A stretch of DNA of 64,000 nt, taken from positions 1 through 64,000 of the forward strand of contig PBTC01000026.1 in assembly GCA_002726935.1 (NCBI GenBank). The letters run 5' to 3'. Each line of letters begins with the position of its first letter. Within the stretch, counting starts at the first letter, position 1. The notes beneath the pieces are model-generated. The model was not told the DNA's origin, did not search any database, and saw only the letters and a list, made by a program, of their open reading frames with translations. Source of the stretch: Candidatus Saccharimonadota bacterium. GTDB lineage: Bacteria > Patescibacteriota > Saccharimonadia > Saccharimonadales > Saccharimonadaceae. A program made the translations under genes and the position numbers. Positions 48,117 to 57,412 of the stretch are shown here, in pieces.

Positions 48117-48842
48117 TTGGTAGCCAGCGGAAGCGGCGAGCAAAAAAACTTTGAATGGATCTCGAAGATGAAGTCAGCGAATTTAGAAAACTGGATTGAG
48201 ACAGCGTTGCCTGAGCCTGTAAGACGGCTCAAGCGGTCGCGCTTGGGCGTTCAGATATCCCGGTTTCATTCAAGAAAAAATCAGAAGTCGTGGGGCCTGG
48301 AGAGCTCCATTGAACTTGATTATGCGCATTTCCTGGAATGGTCTGCCGAGGTTGTTCGGTTTGTGCCGCAACCCATGGAGATTGAGATTTTGCAGCACGG
48401 TCGCAGGAAAGCTTACGTGCCTGATTTTTTGCACATCAGCACCAAGATGGATCGCACGGTCACGGAGATCAAACCACAGGGTTGGGACAAGTCGCCTTTC
48501 CTGGTCGAAAAGTATGAGGCCTGCAAGGTTGAGCTGGCATTCCAAGGAATCAAGTTCCAGGTGCTCACTGATGCAGATATTCGTCGCGACGAGCTCCATA
48601 GAAACCTTCGCCATCTTTACCCCAGTTACAAAACGTCCACCCCCGAGCAGGTATTGGCAGTGTTTGCGGGACTTTCGAGGATGAACAACCGTGCAACGGT
48701 GGGTGAATTGATGGCATTGCCGAACCCTCCCACGTATGCAGCATGCGCGGCTTTCGCTTATGAGAACTGGGTGGATATTCATTCAAAGCCATTTGGCCTG
48801 AGTACCGTTCTAGAGATTGGGGATGAGCATGCAGATCACTGA
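48117..48842 (+). CDS. tnsA: TnsA-like transposon endonuclease
   Basis: ESSIELDYAHFLEW, YVPDFLHI, VTEIKPQG (E-D-ExK core). Alternative ATG at 48168. Confidence 0.85.
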   Translation: MVASGSGEQKNFEWISKMKSANLENWIETALPEPVRRLKRSRLGVQISRFHSRKNQKSWGLESSIELDYAHFLEWSAEVVRFVPQPMEIEILQHGRRKAYVPDFLHISTKMDRTVTEIKPQGWDKSPFLVEKYEACKVELAFQGIKFQVLTDADIRRDELHRNLRHLYPSYKTSTPEQVLAVFAGLSRMNNRATVGELMALPNPPTYAACAAFAYENWVDIHSKPFGLSTVLEIGDEHADH

Positions 48843-50988
48843 CCTTGGGTTGCCAAAGTTGTATTCGATCTACGGGATGAGGGGTGAGGAGTATCTCATT
48901 TGCTACAGCACCGAGGACCGTATCCGTCTGCAGGCAAGAACAACTCGTCACGTTCTGACGCACACGCTTGAAAAATTTCGTGAGCTAGTACGAAGTGGTG
49001 AGCTTGTATTGATGAACGAGGCAGGGTTGCCTGCAATCCATTCAGTGGCGCATTCGTTGAGCGAGACACAGCGTCAACGGTTTGATCGTCGATGTCATTA
49101 CGTCAACGCAGTCATGGCAGAACACTCTGGCCGCCTATCCCGCGCTCACTTCGATGTGGTGATTCAAAAGGCAGCCACGATCATCAACGATGAGGACCCT
49201 CCGACATATTCAACAGTTGCCAGGTGGCTCAATAGCTTCAAAAGCAGAGGGGAAATTAATTTACCCCTCATCGATCGTCACGCATACATTAACAAACGCG
49301 CTGACCGCATCAACACGCTTGTCGACAAGATCATTAGCGTGGTGATTGAGGAGGTATTACTCAAACCTGAATGTGTTCGTGAAAGCTATGTTTACGAGCT
49401 GATCAAGGCCAAGGTCTATGAGCAGAACGAACTTCTTGGCAAAGACGACTATCTTTCAGTTCCGTCTTTAAACACTGTTCGCAATCGGATTGACCGAATT
49501 GACGTCATGCACAAGATCGAGCGTCGTCAAGGGAGGTTCGCAGCACTTCGTCTGAACCAATACGGCAGAAAGATTCTCGTTGAAGACTATATCGGCTCCA
49601 GGGTGGAGATGGACAGCAATCATCTAGATGTCTTTGTTTGGGATGATTTCTTAAAAGTCGCTGTTCGCCCCTTGCTGACCTTGGTTTTGGATGTGCCATC
49701 ACGCTGTGTATTGGGTTGGGAGTTGTCCTTAAACACGATATCTGCTGCGAAGACGATGGGGGCTCTTCGTGATGCTATGAGCAGGGACGAGTTCTGTGAG
49801 ACGCGTGCTATTCCCTACCAGCTATACATTGATGGTGGCTGTGAGTTTGCCAATGAGTCACTTGAGGTCTCCTGCGATGTCCTAGGAATTACCGTTCTCA
49901 AATGCTCCCCCAAGAGCCCGAACCAAAAGCCCCATGTAGAGAGGATATTTAAAACCCTCAATGACGGTTTTTTTCATAACCTGCCTGGTACAACCAAGTC
50001 CAATCCGAGACATCGTGGTGATTACGAATCTGAGGATAGGGCGACTTTCAATATGGAAGCATTACGTTCCCTTTTCAGGAAATACATTCACGAGGTTTAC
50101 CACCACACAACCCATGATGCACTCGGCATGACCCCCCTTGATAAATGGAGGGAGATGGCCAAACACCGTCCACCACGCGTTCTGAGTGGTGGCGAGGCAG
50201 ACCATTGTTTCTTGATCCCGAGAATGGTGAGTATCAACAAGGGTCGGGTCCAGGCTTTCAATTTGCAGTGGACTGGGCCAGGCCTTCCCACCTTACAAGA
50301 GCGCCTCTCTAGAAGCAGGGTGAAGTCAAAGGTGAAGCTCTTGATTGATCCAGACCAAATTGGAACAGCATATGTAATCGATCCGACAAACACTGTAGCC
50401 CCCCAGGCTGTGCGGTGTGTGGAAGATGAAAAGTTTCATAAATTATCTTTGCGTCAGTGGAAATGGATCTGCGATAGAGCCAGATTAAACGCCACAGCAT
50501 CTACATTGGCTGATCCATTCAGGCTTTCAAGAGCGGTGTTAGAAATTCAGCGGGAAATTGCTGAAGCAACACGCACTGACAAAGCCAAAGGTGAGCGCAA
50601 GCGAGCTGCACGAAAAAATGCTGCGAAGTTTGCCGAGATCAACATTGCACCCGCCAGTGTCAGCCCGGGCACCGCGATGATCGCTGCTGTTGCGAAATCG
50701 AAGAACGTTGAAGCTGTCCCTGCGTTGGCTTTGTCTGGTCTCGTTACGTTTGATCCGTCTATTGCCAAGACTTCCATCAACGAATCTTCGAGTGGCTTTC
50801 AGATGAGTGAGCCACGTGCACTTTTACTTGGTGTTGCACAACCAGACACCTCTCCAGCTTCACCTCCTAACCCGACCTATTCACCCGCAAAGCAAGGAGA
50901 GCAGGGTGAAGGAACGGCGTCCCCCGATGCTTTGCAGGAAGCACCACTTTTTAGTTCAACCGTCTATCTAAGGAAGAAAAATGACTGA
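48823..50988 (+). CDS. tnsB: TnsB-like DDE transposase
   Basis: EMDSNHLDVFV (D), LYIDGGCEFAN (D), KPHVERIFKTLN (E); rve-type core. Start overlaps tnsA (ATG 48823/48829). Confidence 0.9.
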   Translation: MSMQITDLGLPKLYSIYGMRGEEYLICYSTEDRIRLQARTTRHVLTHTLEKFRELVRSGELVLMNEAGLPAIHSVAHSLSETQRQRFDRRCHYVNAVMAEHSGRLSRAHFDVVIQKAATIINDEDPPTYSTVARWLNSFKSRGEINLPLIDRHAYINKRADRINTLVDKIISVVIEEVLLKPECVRESYVYELIKAKVYEQNELLGKDDYLSVPSLNTVRNRIDRIDVMHKIERRQGRFAALRLNQYGRKILVEDYIGSRVEMDSNHLDVFVWDDFLKVAVRPLLTLVLDVPSRCVLGWELSLNTISAAKTMGALRDAMSRDEFCETRAIPYQLYIDGGCEFANESLEVSCDVLGITVLKCSPKSPNQKPHVERIFKTLNDGFFHNLPGTTKSNPRHRGDYESEDRATFNMEALRSLFRKYIHEVYHHTTHDALGMTPLDKWREMAKHRPPRVLSGGEADHCFLIPRMVSINKGRVQAFNLQWTGPGLPTLQERLSRSRVKSKVKLLIDPDQIGTAYVIDPTNTVAPQAVRCVEDEKFHKLSLRQWKWICDRARLNATASTLADPFRLSRAVLEIQREIAEATRTDKAKGERKRAARKNAAKFAEINIAPASVSPGTAMIAAVAKSKNVEAVPALALSGLVTFDPSIAKTSINESSSGFQMSEPRALLLGVAQPDTSPASPPNPTYSPAKQGEQGEGTASPDALQEAPLFSSTVYLRKKND

Positions 50989-51925
50989 GTCAGAACAACA
51001 CGCAGTGTCCTGTTTTTCAGGATTAGTAATCAGACACCCATCGTTCCAACACGCATATAACAGGATCTTGGACGTCATTGAGTTCAATAAGATTAACCAG
51101 GCACCAGAGCCCCAGAGTGTGCTTATTCTCGCCGAATCAGGGTGTGGGAAGACGACTTTGTTTGAGGACTTGCAAAATAACTTGCCGGGTCGACATGAAG
51201 TTCAAGAGGGCATCGACATGGTTACAAAGATTCCCTTTTTCAGTAGCGCCATCCCAACCGATGCAACACCCAATTCCATGGCCCAACAATTATTTGCATC
51301 GATGGGTGTTGGAGATCGGAACAAGCACGCAGCCGAGCAGCGGATCAAGAACGCTCTGAAGAAAGCTGGCACTCAAGCTATTTTTTATGATGAATTGAAC
51401 AATATTGCCGGCAGCAAAACTCCCCACAAGATTTCTCTGGCACGTGGGTGGCTCAGAGATTTGATCTCCTCATCAGGGGTAATGATCGTGGGGTTTGGCT
51501 TGCCCGAGTGTGAAGACATCTTCTTGAGTGAAGCCCAGGTTCACAAGAGATTTCCGTGGATTCTTAGCATGGAGAACTTCAAGTTCGATTTGAGCCCCAA
51601 CTCTGAGTTTTGTGTTGTTGTGAAGACCATGGAGCAGGCCCTAGGCCAGTTCCGTGACCTGTACGCAAGCATCGAACCACGTATGAATGAGAGTTTTCTC
51701 ATTTCGTTGTATGCCACAACAGGTGGCTCAATCAATGCCCTTAAAAAGCTTTACGAGGGAGTCCAGATGGAGACTTTTAAAGGTGACCACATCCTCAATA
51801 CAGAAAAGTTTTCGCAGGTTGCAGATGTGATGAGGTTTCCGAGTTCGATTGTTCGAAATGGCTTTAGAGAAGATCGACAGATTTGTCTGAACATGATCGC
51901 AAATCGCCAATTGCATTCTCATTAA
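50981..51925 (+). CDS. tnsC: TnsC/TniB-like AAA+ ATPase
   Basis: ILAESGCGKTTLFEDL Walker A, AIFYDELNNI Walker B, overlaps tnsB. Confidence 0.9.
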   Translation: MTESEQHAVSCFSGLVIRHPSFQHAYNRILDVIEFNKINQAPEPQSVLILAESGCGKTTLFEDLQNNLPGRHEVQEGIDMVTKIPFFSSAIPTDATPNSMAQQLFASMGVGDRNKHAAEQRIKNALKKAGTQAIFYDELNNIAGSKTPHKISLARGWLRDLISSSGVMIVGFGLPECEDIFLSEAQVHKRFPWILSMENFKFDLSPNSEFCVVVKTMEQALGQFRDLYASIEPRMNESFLISLYATTGGSINALKKLYEGVQMETFKGDHILNTEKFSQVADVMRFPSSIVRNGFREDRQICLNMIANRQLHSH

Positions 51926-51939
51926 GGGGAGTAAGCCCG

Positions 51940-54102
51940 ATGCTATCCATACCTATGCCGCAAAATGAAGAAAGTCCGAAAAGCTTATTGTCGCGATACG
52001 CGGAGAAAAACTTCTTCTCGAATGTTCGCCTTGCATTGAATGTTCGCTCGGAAGATGCTGGAAGCAATGCCCGCTTTCTTTTTGGTGGATTGAAAGAGGT
52101 TAAAAAATTTGCCTCTGGAGTTGAAAGCTCACTTAAGGTGGACCTAGATAAATGGTTTTATGGCCAGGCAGCCGGCTTCACAGATGAAAGCCCAGTGATT
52201 TGGAATGGGTGTGAAATTCCCCGAGCGTTCTTTGTATCAGGAAAGGCTAGGCTCTGTCCGTGTTGTATCAAAGGCGAGATTATTCACCAAAGCGCTGACT
52301 TCAGTTTCTTTTCTTCATGCCCTGTCCATCAGGTGAAGTTACATGAGGCATGCCCAAACTGTAAAAAGCCTATTTCGTGGAATCGAGGTTCGATTCAATC
52401 TTGCCAGAGCTGCAATTTTCAGTTCAAGGCGCTGGCTGAAGTACCAACCGATAAGCCCGCTGAGACCACATTTTTAGAATGGGTGCGCGCAGGTGACGCG
52501 ACCTTAGTCAACCGATGCCTGAGGTTCTTGAAGGCATTGCGAGGCTTTTACGCCAAAGAGGTATTCCAGGCCGGAGTTTTGTTGGAGGTGGCGGTGAAGC
52601 TTCACCGAGGGGACACTGCCGGTCTGATCGAGTCGCTGGCGGCTTTGTATCCCCCGGGCATACTTGCCAATCGCTTGGTCCTGGCACCTTTGTTCCTAGC
52701 CTGTGGAGACGGCATGGAAGAGATCAAAGCACTCCTCAGGCCACTACTAGCCGGCAGCCAGGAACAATCAAGGGCTGCCGGGGCCTTGTCAACTCTGAAT
52801 AGAAAGACGTTGCGCCTGGAGGAGGTCGAGTTTGCGTTGAACATTACCGCTCAGACTAGGCGCAAGCTCACAGCAAGTGGCTTTCTGAAGGATGTGCAAG
52901 AGAAGGGTGCTCGCAGGCAAATCGACACAGCATCTTTGCTCGATTTCTTCGCTATGGTTGAAAACGCCAAGCTTCGATCTGTTGCGCAACATGCTGAGAA
53001 CTGGGAGCGTTTTAGCCCCAACCTGGTTAACAACGCATTCTCTCTTCGAGAAGGTAAGGCGTGTGTGACCGACCACGATTGGTCAGATGGGTGTTCGGGA
53101 TTCTGGATCAAGTCTGAGATTTCAAAGCATGAGGCTCCCGATGATGGATTATTGACCATCGATGAATTCGCCCAAGTTGCAAAAACATATCCGGATGCGA
53201 TTCGCCGAGTGGTCAAGGCAGGCTTGGTTTTGCCTGACCTCAAAAAAAATGGGAAAGCAGGGGTCAAGTTTTCGGCAAAGGCAGTTGACTCGTTTTGCAA
53301 GCAGTATTGTTTTTCGAGCGAGATTGCTCAATCAGTCAAGCAAGGTAGAACCATCATAGGCGCAATTCTTTCCAGTGCTGGAGTTGAGCCAGTGTCAGGC
53401 CCTAAGGTGGATGGTGCGCTTGTACCACTCTATAAACGGTCAGATCTTGATGGCTTGGATCTCCTGTCCTTGGTTGAAAAAAGGGATTTCAAAAGCAAGG
53501 CAGGTCGTAAGAAGGAGGGCACGGTACTCTACGACAGGGAGACCTGGATGTCATCCAAAGAGGTATCTGCTCTATTTGGCTTCTGTCCGGTTGAGCTTAG
53601 TTCAGCCGTTACTCAAGGGCACATCAAGGTCGGTGTCCCCCCGGGGCGCGAGAGTGACAACTGCCGCTACTATTTTCGTGAAAGCGTACTCGCTTTTAAG
53701 GAGAGATTGCAGACTTCACTCGTTGTCGATGATGCGTATGTTCAGCTCGGGATCTCCAAAGCGGAGTTTTACAAGCGATTTGTAGCATCGAATTTTGTGA
53801 CGCTCATCAAAATTGGCAAGCATTCCTGGATCACAAGAGATGATTATCGTCTCGTGGAAGAAGACTGCCAGCTTTACATTGGTACCGAGACTGCCACTCG
53901 GTTGACTGGTGCACCTCACAGGCACTTTCGCAACCTCATCAACACCGACAGGATTTCAAAGGTCTCGTCCAAAGAAACCATAACTGCGGGATTCTTCGAT
54001 TTGATTCGAAGGCGGGATCTCTCAATCCATGCTGTGATGGCGCCTGGCTACACACTGAAGTCCAATCCTGAAGATGAAGTGAAGCACTTAGTCCCAAATT
54101 AA
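51940..54102 (+). CDS. tniQ: TniQ/TnsD-like target-selection protein
   Basis: Start ATG 51940; zinc ligands LCPCCI...CPVH...CPNC...CQSC typical of TniQ N-terminus; long C-terminal extension. Stop overlaps the first right-end repeat. Confidence 0.85.
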   Translation: MLSIPMPQNEESPKSLLSRYAEKNFFSNVRLALNVRSEDAGSNARFLFGGLKEVKKFASGVESSLKVDLDKWFYGQAAGFTDESPVIWNGCEIPRAFFVSGKARLCPCCIKGEIIHQSADFSFFSSCPVHQVKLHEACPNCKKPISWNRGSIQSCQSCNFQFKALAEVPTDKPAETTFLEWVRAGDATLVNRCLRFLKALRGFYAKEVFQAGVLLEVAVKLHRGDTAGLIESLAALYPPGILANRLVLAPLFLACGDGMEEIKALLRPLLAGSQEQSRAAGALSTLNRKTLRLEEVEFALNITAQTRRKLTASGFLKDVQEKGARRQIDTASLLDFFAMVENAKLRSVAQHAENWERFSPNLVNNAFSLREGKACVTDHDWSDGCSGFWIKSEISKHEAPDDGLLTIDEFAQVAKTYPDAIRRVVKAGLVLPDLKKNGKAGVKFSAKAVDSFCKQYCFSSEIAQSVKQGRTIIGAILSSAGVEPVSGPKVDGALVPLYKRSDLDGLDLLSLVEKRDFKSKAGRKKEGTVLYDRETWMSSKEVSALFGFCPVELSSAVTQGHIKVGVPPGRESDNCRYYFRESVLAFKERLQTSLVVDDAYVQLGISKAEFYKRFVASNFVTLIKIGKHSWITRDDYRLVEEDCQLYIGTETATRLTGAPHRHFRNLINTDRISKVSSKETITAGFFDLIRRRDLSIHAVMAPGYTLKSNPEDEVKHLVPN

Positions 54103-54366
54103 GCTGACAATCAGTCCCAAAATAAGCTGACTGAAATGTTAAATTTGACCGATTCAGTCTCAAAATAAGCTGACAATCAAGGGCCGCTGATCCGGCGGTC
54201 CCATCTCCCCAATTTCTAAAAAACTTCGTGTTTTCATTTCTTCTTTGTCGGAAATCTAGGGCTGGCCTGTGTTGCAGCCCTGTCATCTCTCGGTCAGCTT
54301 ATGCCTACCCGGAAAATGAGCGATTATTCAGTCCCAAAATAAGCTGAAAATCAGTCTCAAAATAAG
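54090..54366 (-). repeat. Right-end TnsB-site-like repeats (five copies)
   Basis: AGTCCCAAATTAAG (54090-54103), AGTCCCAAAATAAG (54113-54126), AGTCTCAAAATAAG (54156-54169), AGTCCCAAAATAAG (54330-54343), AGTCTCAAAATAAG(TG) (54353-54366). Confidence 0.8.
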
Positions 54367-54462
54367 TGTTTTTGTCACCGAAAATTTAACAATTATTGGC
54401 TATTAGTTGCATTTCGGAGGAAGAGGGGTAATTTGCTAAGTGATTGAAAAGTCTAGAAGTGC

Positions 54463-54537
54463 AGTCTTATTCTTAACTGAAAAAGACGTTAAATGAGAAT
54501 GATTATCATTCGTATTTGATTCACTTATTTATGAGAC
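54463..54537. repeat. Two additional transposon-end-like repeats outside the main right end
   Basis: AGTCTTATTCTTAAC (54463-54477), near-match to reverse complement of left-end repeats; CACTTATTTATGAGACT (54521-54537), same orientation as the left terminus. Confidence 0.5.
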
Positions 54538-54802
54538 TGCGTGTTTACCCGATAATAAGACCTTCAATTGTTAAGGGCATACGCCATATTTAAAGTGGCC
54601 TGAGCGATTCATAAAATCCCATTGAGTCGCTTAGGACGCTCATATAATAGAATTCATGAGCGCTATACAGCCAATCGTTGAATTGATTATTCATCCGATC
54701 TGGTATCTGGCGCTCGATGTGGCGGGAGACCAAGGTTGCTGCTCACATAATTAAAAATCTCGATCGTTCGGGATCTGAATCAGCGAGAGTGAGGCCTAGA
54801 CG

Positions 54803-56131
54803 ATGACAAAGCGAGCCGTGACGGCTACTGAGGTGCGACTGGAAGTCTTCTTGGAGCAAGGCCCTGGGATTGCAAACATACCAGTAGGGACCTTGGTCTG
54901 GGACCATGACCTTCGCGTCACAGCGTTTCAGTGGAGCAATGAAGCCATTGAGTCAGGGTTGAACCTGTCGCCTATCGTGATGCCAAATAAACCAGGCACC
55001 TCTTATGCAGACCCCGAACCGTTCTTCGGAATCCACCCGCTGTTTTCAGATTCAATACCGGATGGCTTCGGCCTACCCTTGATGAACAGGGGCCTGGCCG
55101 AAGCTGGACACAATTTAGCTGAAATCAACGCTTTGGACCGGCTTGCGTGGACTGGCAAACGCGGGGTAGGTGCTCTTACTTACAATCCGGAGGCCGACGC
55201 CGATGTTAAGCCTTTGGTAACTACCTCTTTAGATACTTCGTCATTTGCCATCTGCGCGGAGGATGCGAATTTTAAGTCTATACCAAAGCAAGCCATCCTT
55301 TCCGGCGGTTCAACTCTAGGCGCTCGGCCCAAGTTCTGGGCCTCTGTTGCGCCCGACAAGAGCAAGGTTGTACTTGGTGACTCACACAATGTTGAGGCAG
55401 GCTTTGTGCCTAGCCTTTTGAAGTTTGCACCTACAGGAGGAGACTTAAACGAACCATATGTCGAAGCGGCGTGCTTAGAGCTTGCTGCGAAATATGGTGT
55501 CATTGCCGCAGCCGCTGAACTGCTCCACTATTCTGGCGGGGCAGCTCTGGCCGTCCATCGTTTTGATCGCTTGCCCAATGGGGACCGCCTCCACACCCAA
55601 ACTGTCGCGGCCTTACTTGGAATCAACTTTCGTGAGCCAAATCTTGACTACAAAAACCTCGTCCAGATTGCCAGGAAGATAGGAAAAGATGTAGACGTCG
55701 AGCGGATATACCGTCAGCTTTGTTTTAATGTAGCCCTGTCCATGCGGGATGACCATGCGAAAAACTTCTCCTTCTGTATGGATTTTAAAGGCCAGTGGTC
55801 TCTGTCTCCCGCTTACGATTTGTGCCCCTCTGTCGGCTTGGGTAGAACTGGAGAACACACGACCTCTGTTAACGGTAAGGGTATTAATATTAGCCGTGGC
55901 GATTTGATGTGCTTCGCTGAATCCATTGGTCTGTCTTCAAGCTTGTTTCAGGAGGCTATCGACAACGCCCGGGCTGCAGCGGCCGAGTTTGAAGCCCTCT
56001 CTATAAGTTTTGGGGCCACAAAGACTAGGTCGAAGCAATGGGCAAATGCTTTCAAGACTATTGACGCTCATCTCAGGCCTGTCATGATCCCGTCCGCTGG
56101 TCTTGTCAGGTCACCAGGTAAATCTAATTAG
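54803..56131 (+). CDS. hipA: HipA-like serine/threonine kinase toxin, no HipB identified
   Basis: SMRDDHAKNFSFCMD and SLSPAYDLCPS catalytic/metal motifs; N-terminal couple_hipA-like FFGIHPLFSDSIPDGFG. Confidence 0.8.
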   Translation: MTKRAVTATEVRLEVFLEQGPGIANIPVGTLVWDHDLRVTAFQWSNEAIESGLNLSPIVMPNKPGTSYADPEPFFGIHPLFSDSIPDGFGLPLMNRGLAEAGHNLAEINALDRLAWTGKRGVGALTYNPEADADVKPLVTTSLDTSSFAICAEDANFKSIPKQAILSGGSTLGARPKFWASVAPDKSKVVLGDSHNVEAGFVPSLLKFAPTGGDLNEPYVEAACLELAAKYGVIAAAAELLHYSGGAALAVHRFDRLPNGDRLHTQTVAALLGINFREPNLDYKNLVQIARKIGKDVDVERIYRQLCFNVALSMRDDHAKNFSFCMDFKGQWSLSPAYDLCPSVGLGRTGEHTTSVNGKGINISRGDLMCFAESIGLSSSLFQEAIDNARAAAAEFEALSISFGATKTRSKQWANAFKTIDAHLRPVMIPSAGLVRSPGKSN

Positions 56132-56420
56132 AGCAACGATTTAAAGTTGTGAAGCCTAAATCGTGTTGGTAAACAATTGGATTTTCTTAGTAAGCTCTTT
56201 AATTCAACTCGGCAAATAACACCAAATGGTCACCAATCGCGAATTCATTGAATACGGATTGTTTAATTTGACCTAAACCAAAGAATATATTCGGCCCATC
56301 TCCTGGGATTCCTAGAGGAAAGAACACCAATGCCTCTCTGTGCCCTTTTAAGTTTACCTTGAGAATATATTCGTCCCACTGTTCATTCACGGTTCTCAAG
56401 TTCTCAAGGTCTTCTCTTAT

Positions 56421-57155
56421 TTAAAACAAGGAAAACTGATTGCAATTCGTATCTTGAGAAAACAGCTTGCAGTTTGTATCTTGAGAAAACAACTTGCCGT
56501 TTGTATTTTGATGTTTCTTTTTGCCGGAGGGCTCCAGCTTTGGTTGAATTGAGCCATGACATTTTTTAGCAGCCGCAAGGCCGGTTTTATTGACACCTTT
56601 TGCTCTTTGTTCGGCGGCTAATCTCGCTTGTGGAAGGAGATTGTCTTCTAGGATTTTTGACGCCCGGTCATAAAGACCTCTAAGAACTGCCAAAGAATCC
56701 GGGGTGATTGAGTTGAGTACGGGCCTGAAATCTATTCGTTCTTTGCTTGTTCTGCCAGAGCTTGCGAATGCCTTATTGACATAGGTGGCAGAAGCGGTTG
56801 TGTTAAACACCAACCTAAGCATGTGTAGTGCAAAAGTTTGTGTCCAAGGCACTCTGGATGGTTTGACATAGAGGTCGATGAGCTTGAACCGAAGATCTCG
56901 TTTGTATGCCTTGGGGACGTTTCTCAGTCTGTTTTGAGCAGACGTTTCACTCTCATGTTCGCCGTTTGGCCTAAGGGAGCTCACCCTGGGTATTCCATGG
57001 ATCACTTTTAGACAAACCTGGCAGTAGTCTTCAACTACATATCGCGTGAACTGTGTGTTGAACCAAGCCCAGAAATCTTGCTCGAGTGGGCTCGCGCCTC
57101 GCCGGCTTTTGTCTGCTGGTCCTAAGCAATTCGAGATCTGATTGTAGGTATTCAC
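56421..57155 (-). CDS. Hypothetical protein with tandem-repeat C-terminus
   Basis: Intact 244-aa ORF; C-terminus NTNGKLFSQDTNCKLFSQDTNCNQF from 27-bp DNA repeats. Confidence 0.5.
   Translation of the reverse strand: MNTYNQISNCLGPADKSRRGASPLEQDFWAWFNTQFTRYVVEDYCQVCLKVIHGIPRVSSLRPNGEHESETSAQNRLRNVPKAYKRDLRFKLIDLYVKPSRVPWTQTFALHMLRLVFNTTASATYVNKAFASSGRTSKERIDFRPVLNSITPDSLAVLRGLYDRASKILEDNLLPQARLAAEQRAKGVNKTGLAAAKKCHGSIQPKLEPSGKKKHQNTNGKLFSQDTNCKLFSQDTNCNQFSLF
56441..56513. repeat. 27-bp tandem repeat (~2.7 copies)
   Basis: tgcaattcgtatcttgagaaaacagct / tgcagtttgtatcttgagaaaacaact / tgccgtttgtattttgatg. Confidence 0.8.
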
Positions 57156-57412
57156 TTTATTGCCCCCACTGCAAGTTAGACCCCTTGAAACGTCGTGTGC
57201 TTAGTTGACGGGTTTCTAGGGGCCTTACGGCCAAACCGTGTGCATTTTGGGCAAAGCTTAGCACTTCACTGTTGATATGGACAGTGATAAATAAACAGTA
57301 TGGAAGGGTTTTTGATCGGTGAAGGGCACTCATGCGGGGCGAATATATTCATTGCCGTCTAGGTGCCCCCGCCAAAGAAACGGCTGTTGTTTTCAAGCAA
57401 TTGGCTACACAG

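Larger units (their letters stand above)
40447..54368 (+). mobile_element. Tn7-like transposon (TnsA-TnsB-TnsC-TniQ) with defence-type cargo; exact termini not fixed
   Basis: tnsABC-tniQ at the right side; repeat arrays of TnsB-site type at 40447-40635 and, inverted, at 54090-54366. Both arrays have an outermost copy reading inward CACTTA...GAGACT. Confidence 0.75.

Noticed and set aside
48117-54102. Possible CRISPR-associated transposon (CAST)
   Set aside because: TnsABC-TniQ is present, but there are no Cas6/7/8, Cas12k or CRISPR repeats in the window; a single long TniQ fits protein-guided targeting better.
56441-56513. 27-bp repeats as a CRISPR array
   Set aside because: Repeats are directly abutting without spacers and lie in a coding frame.
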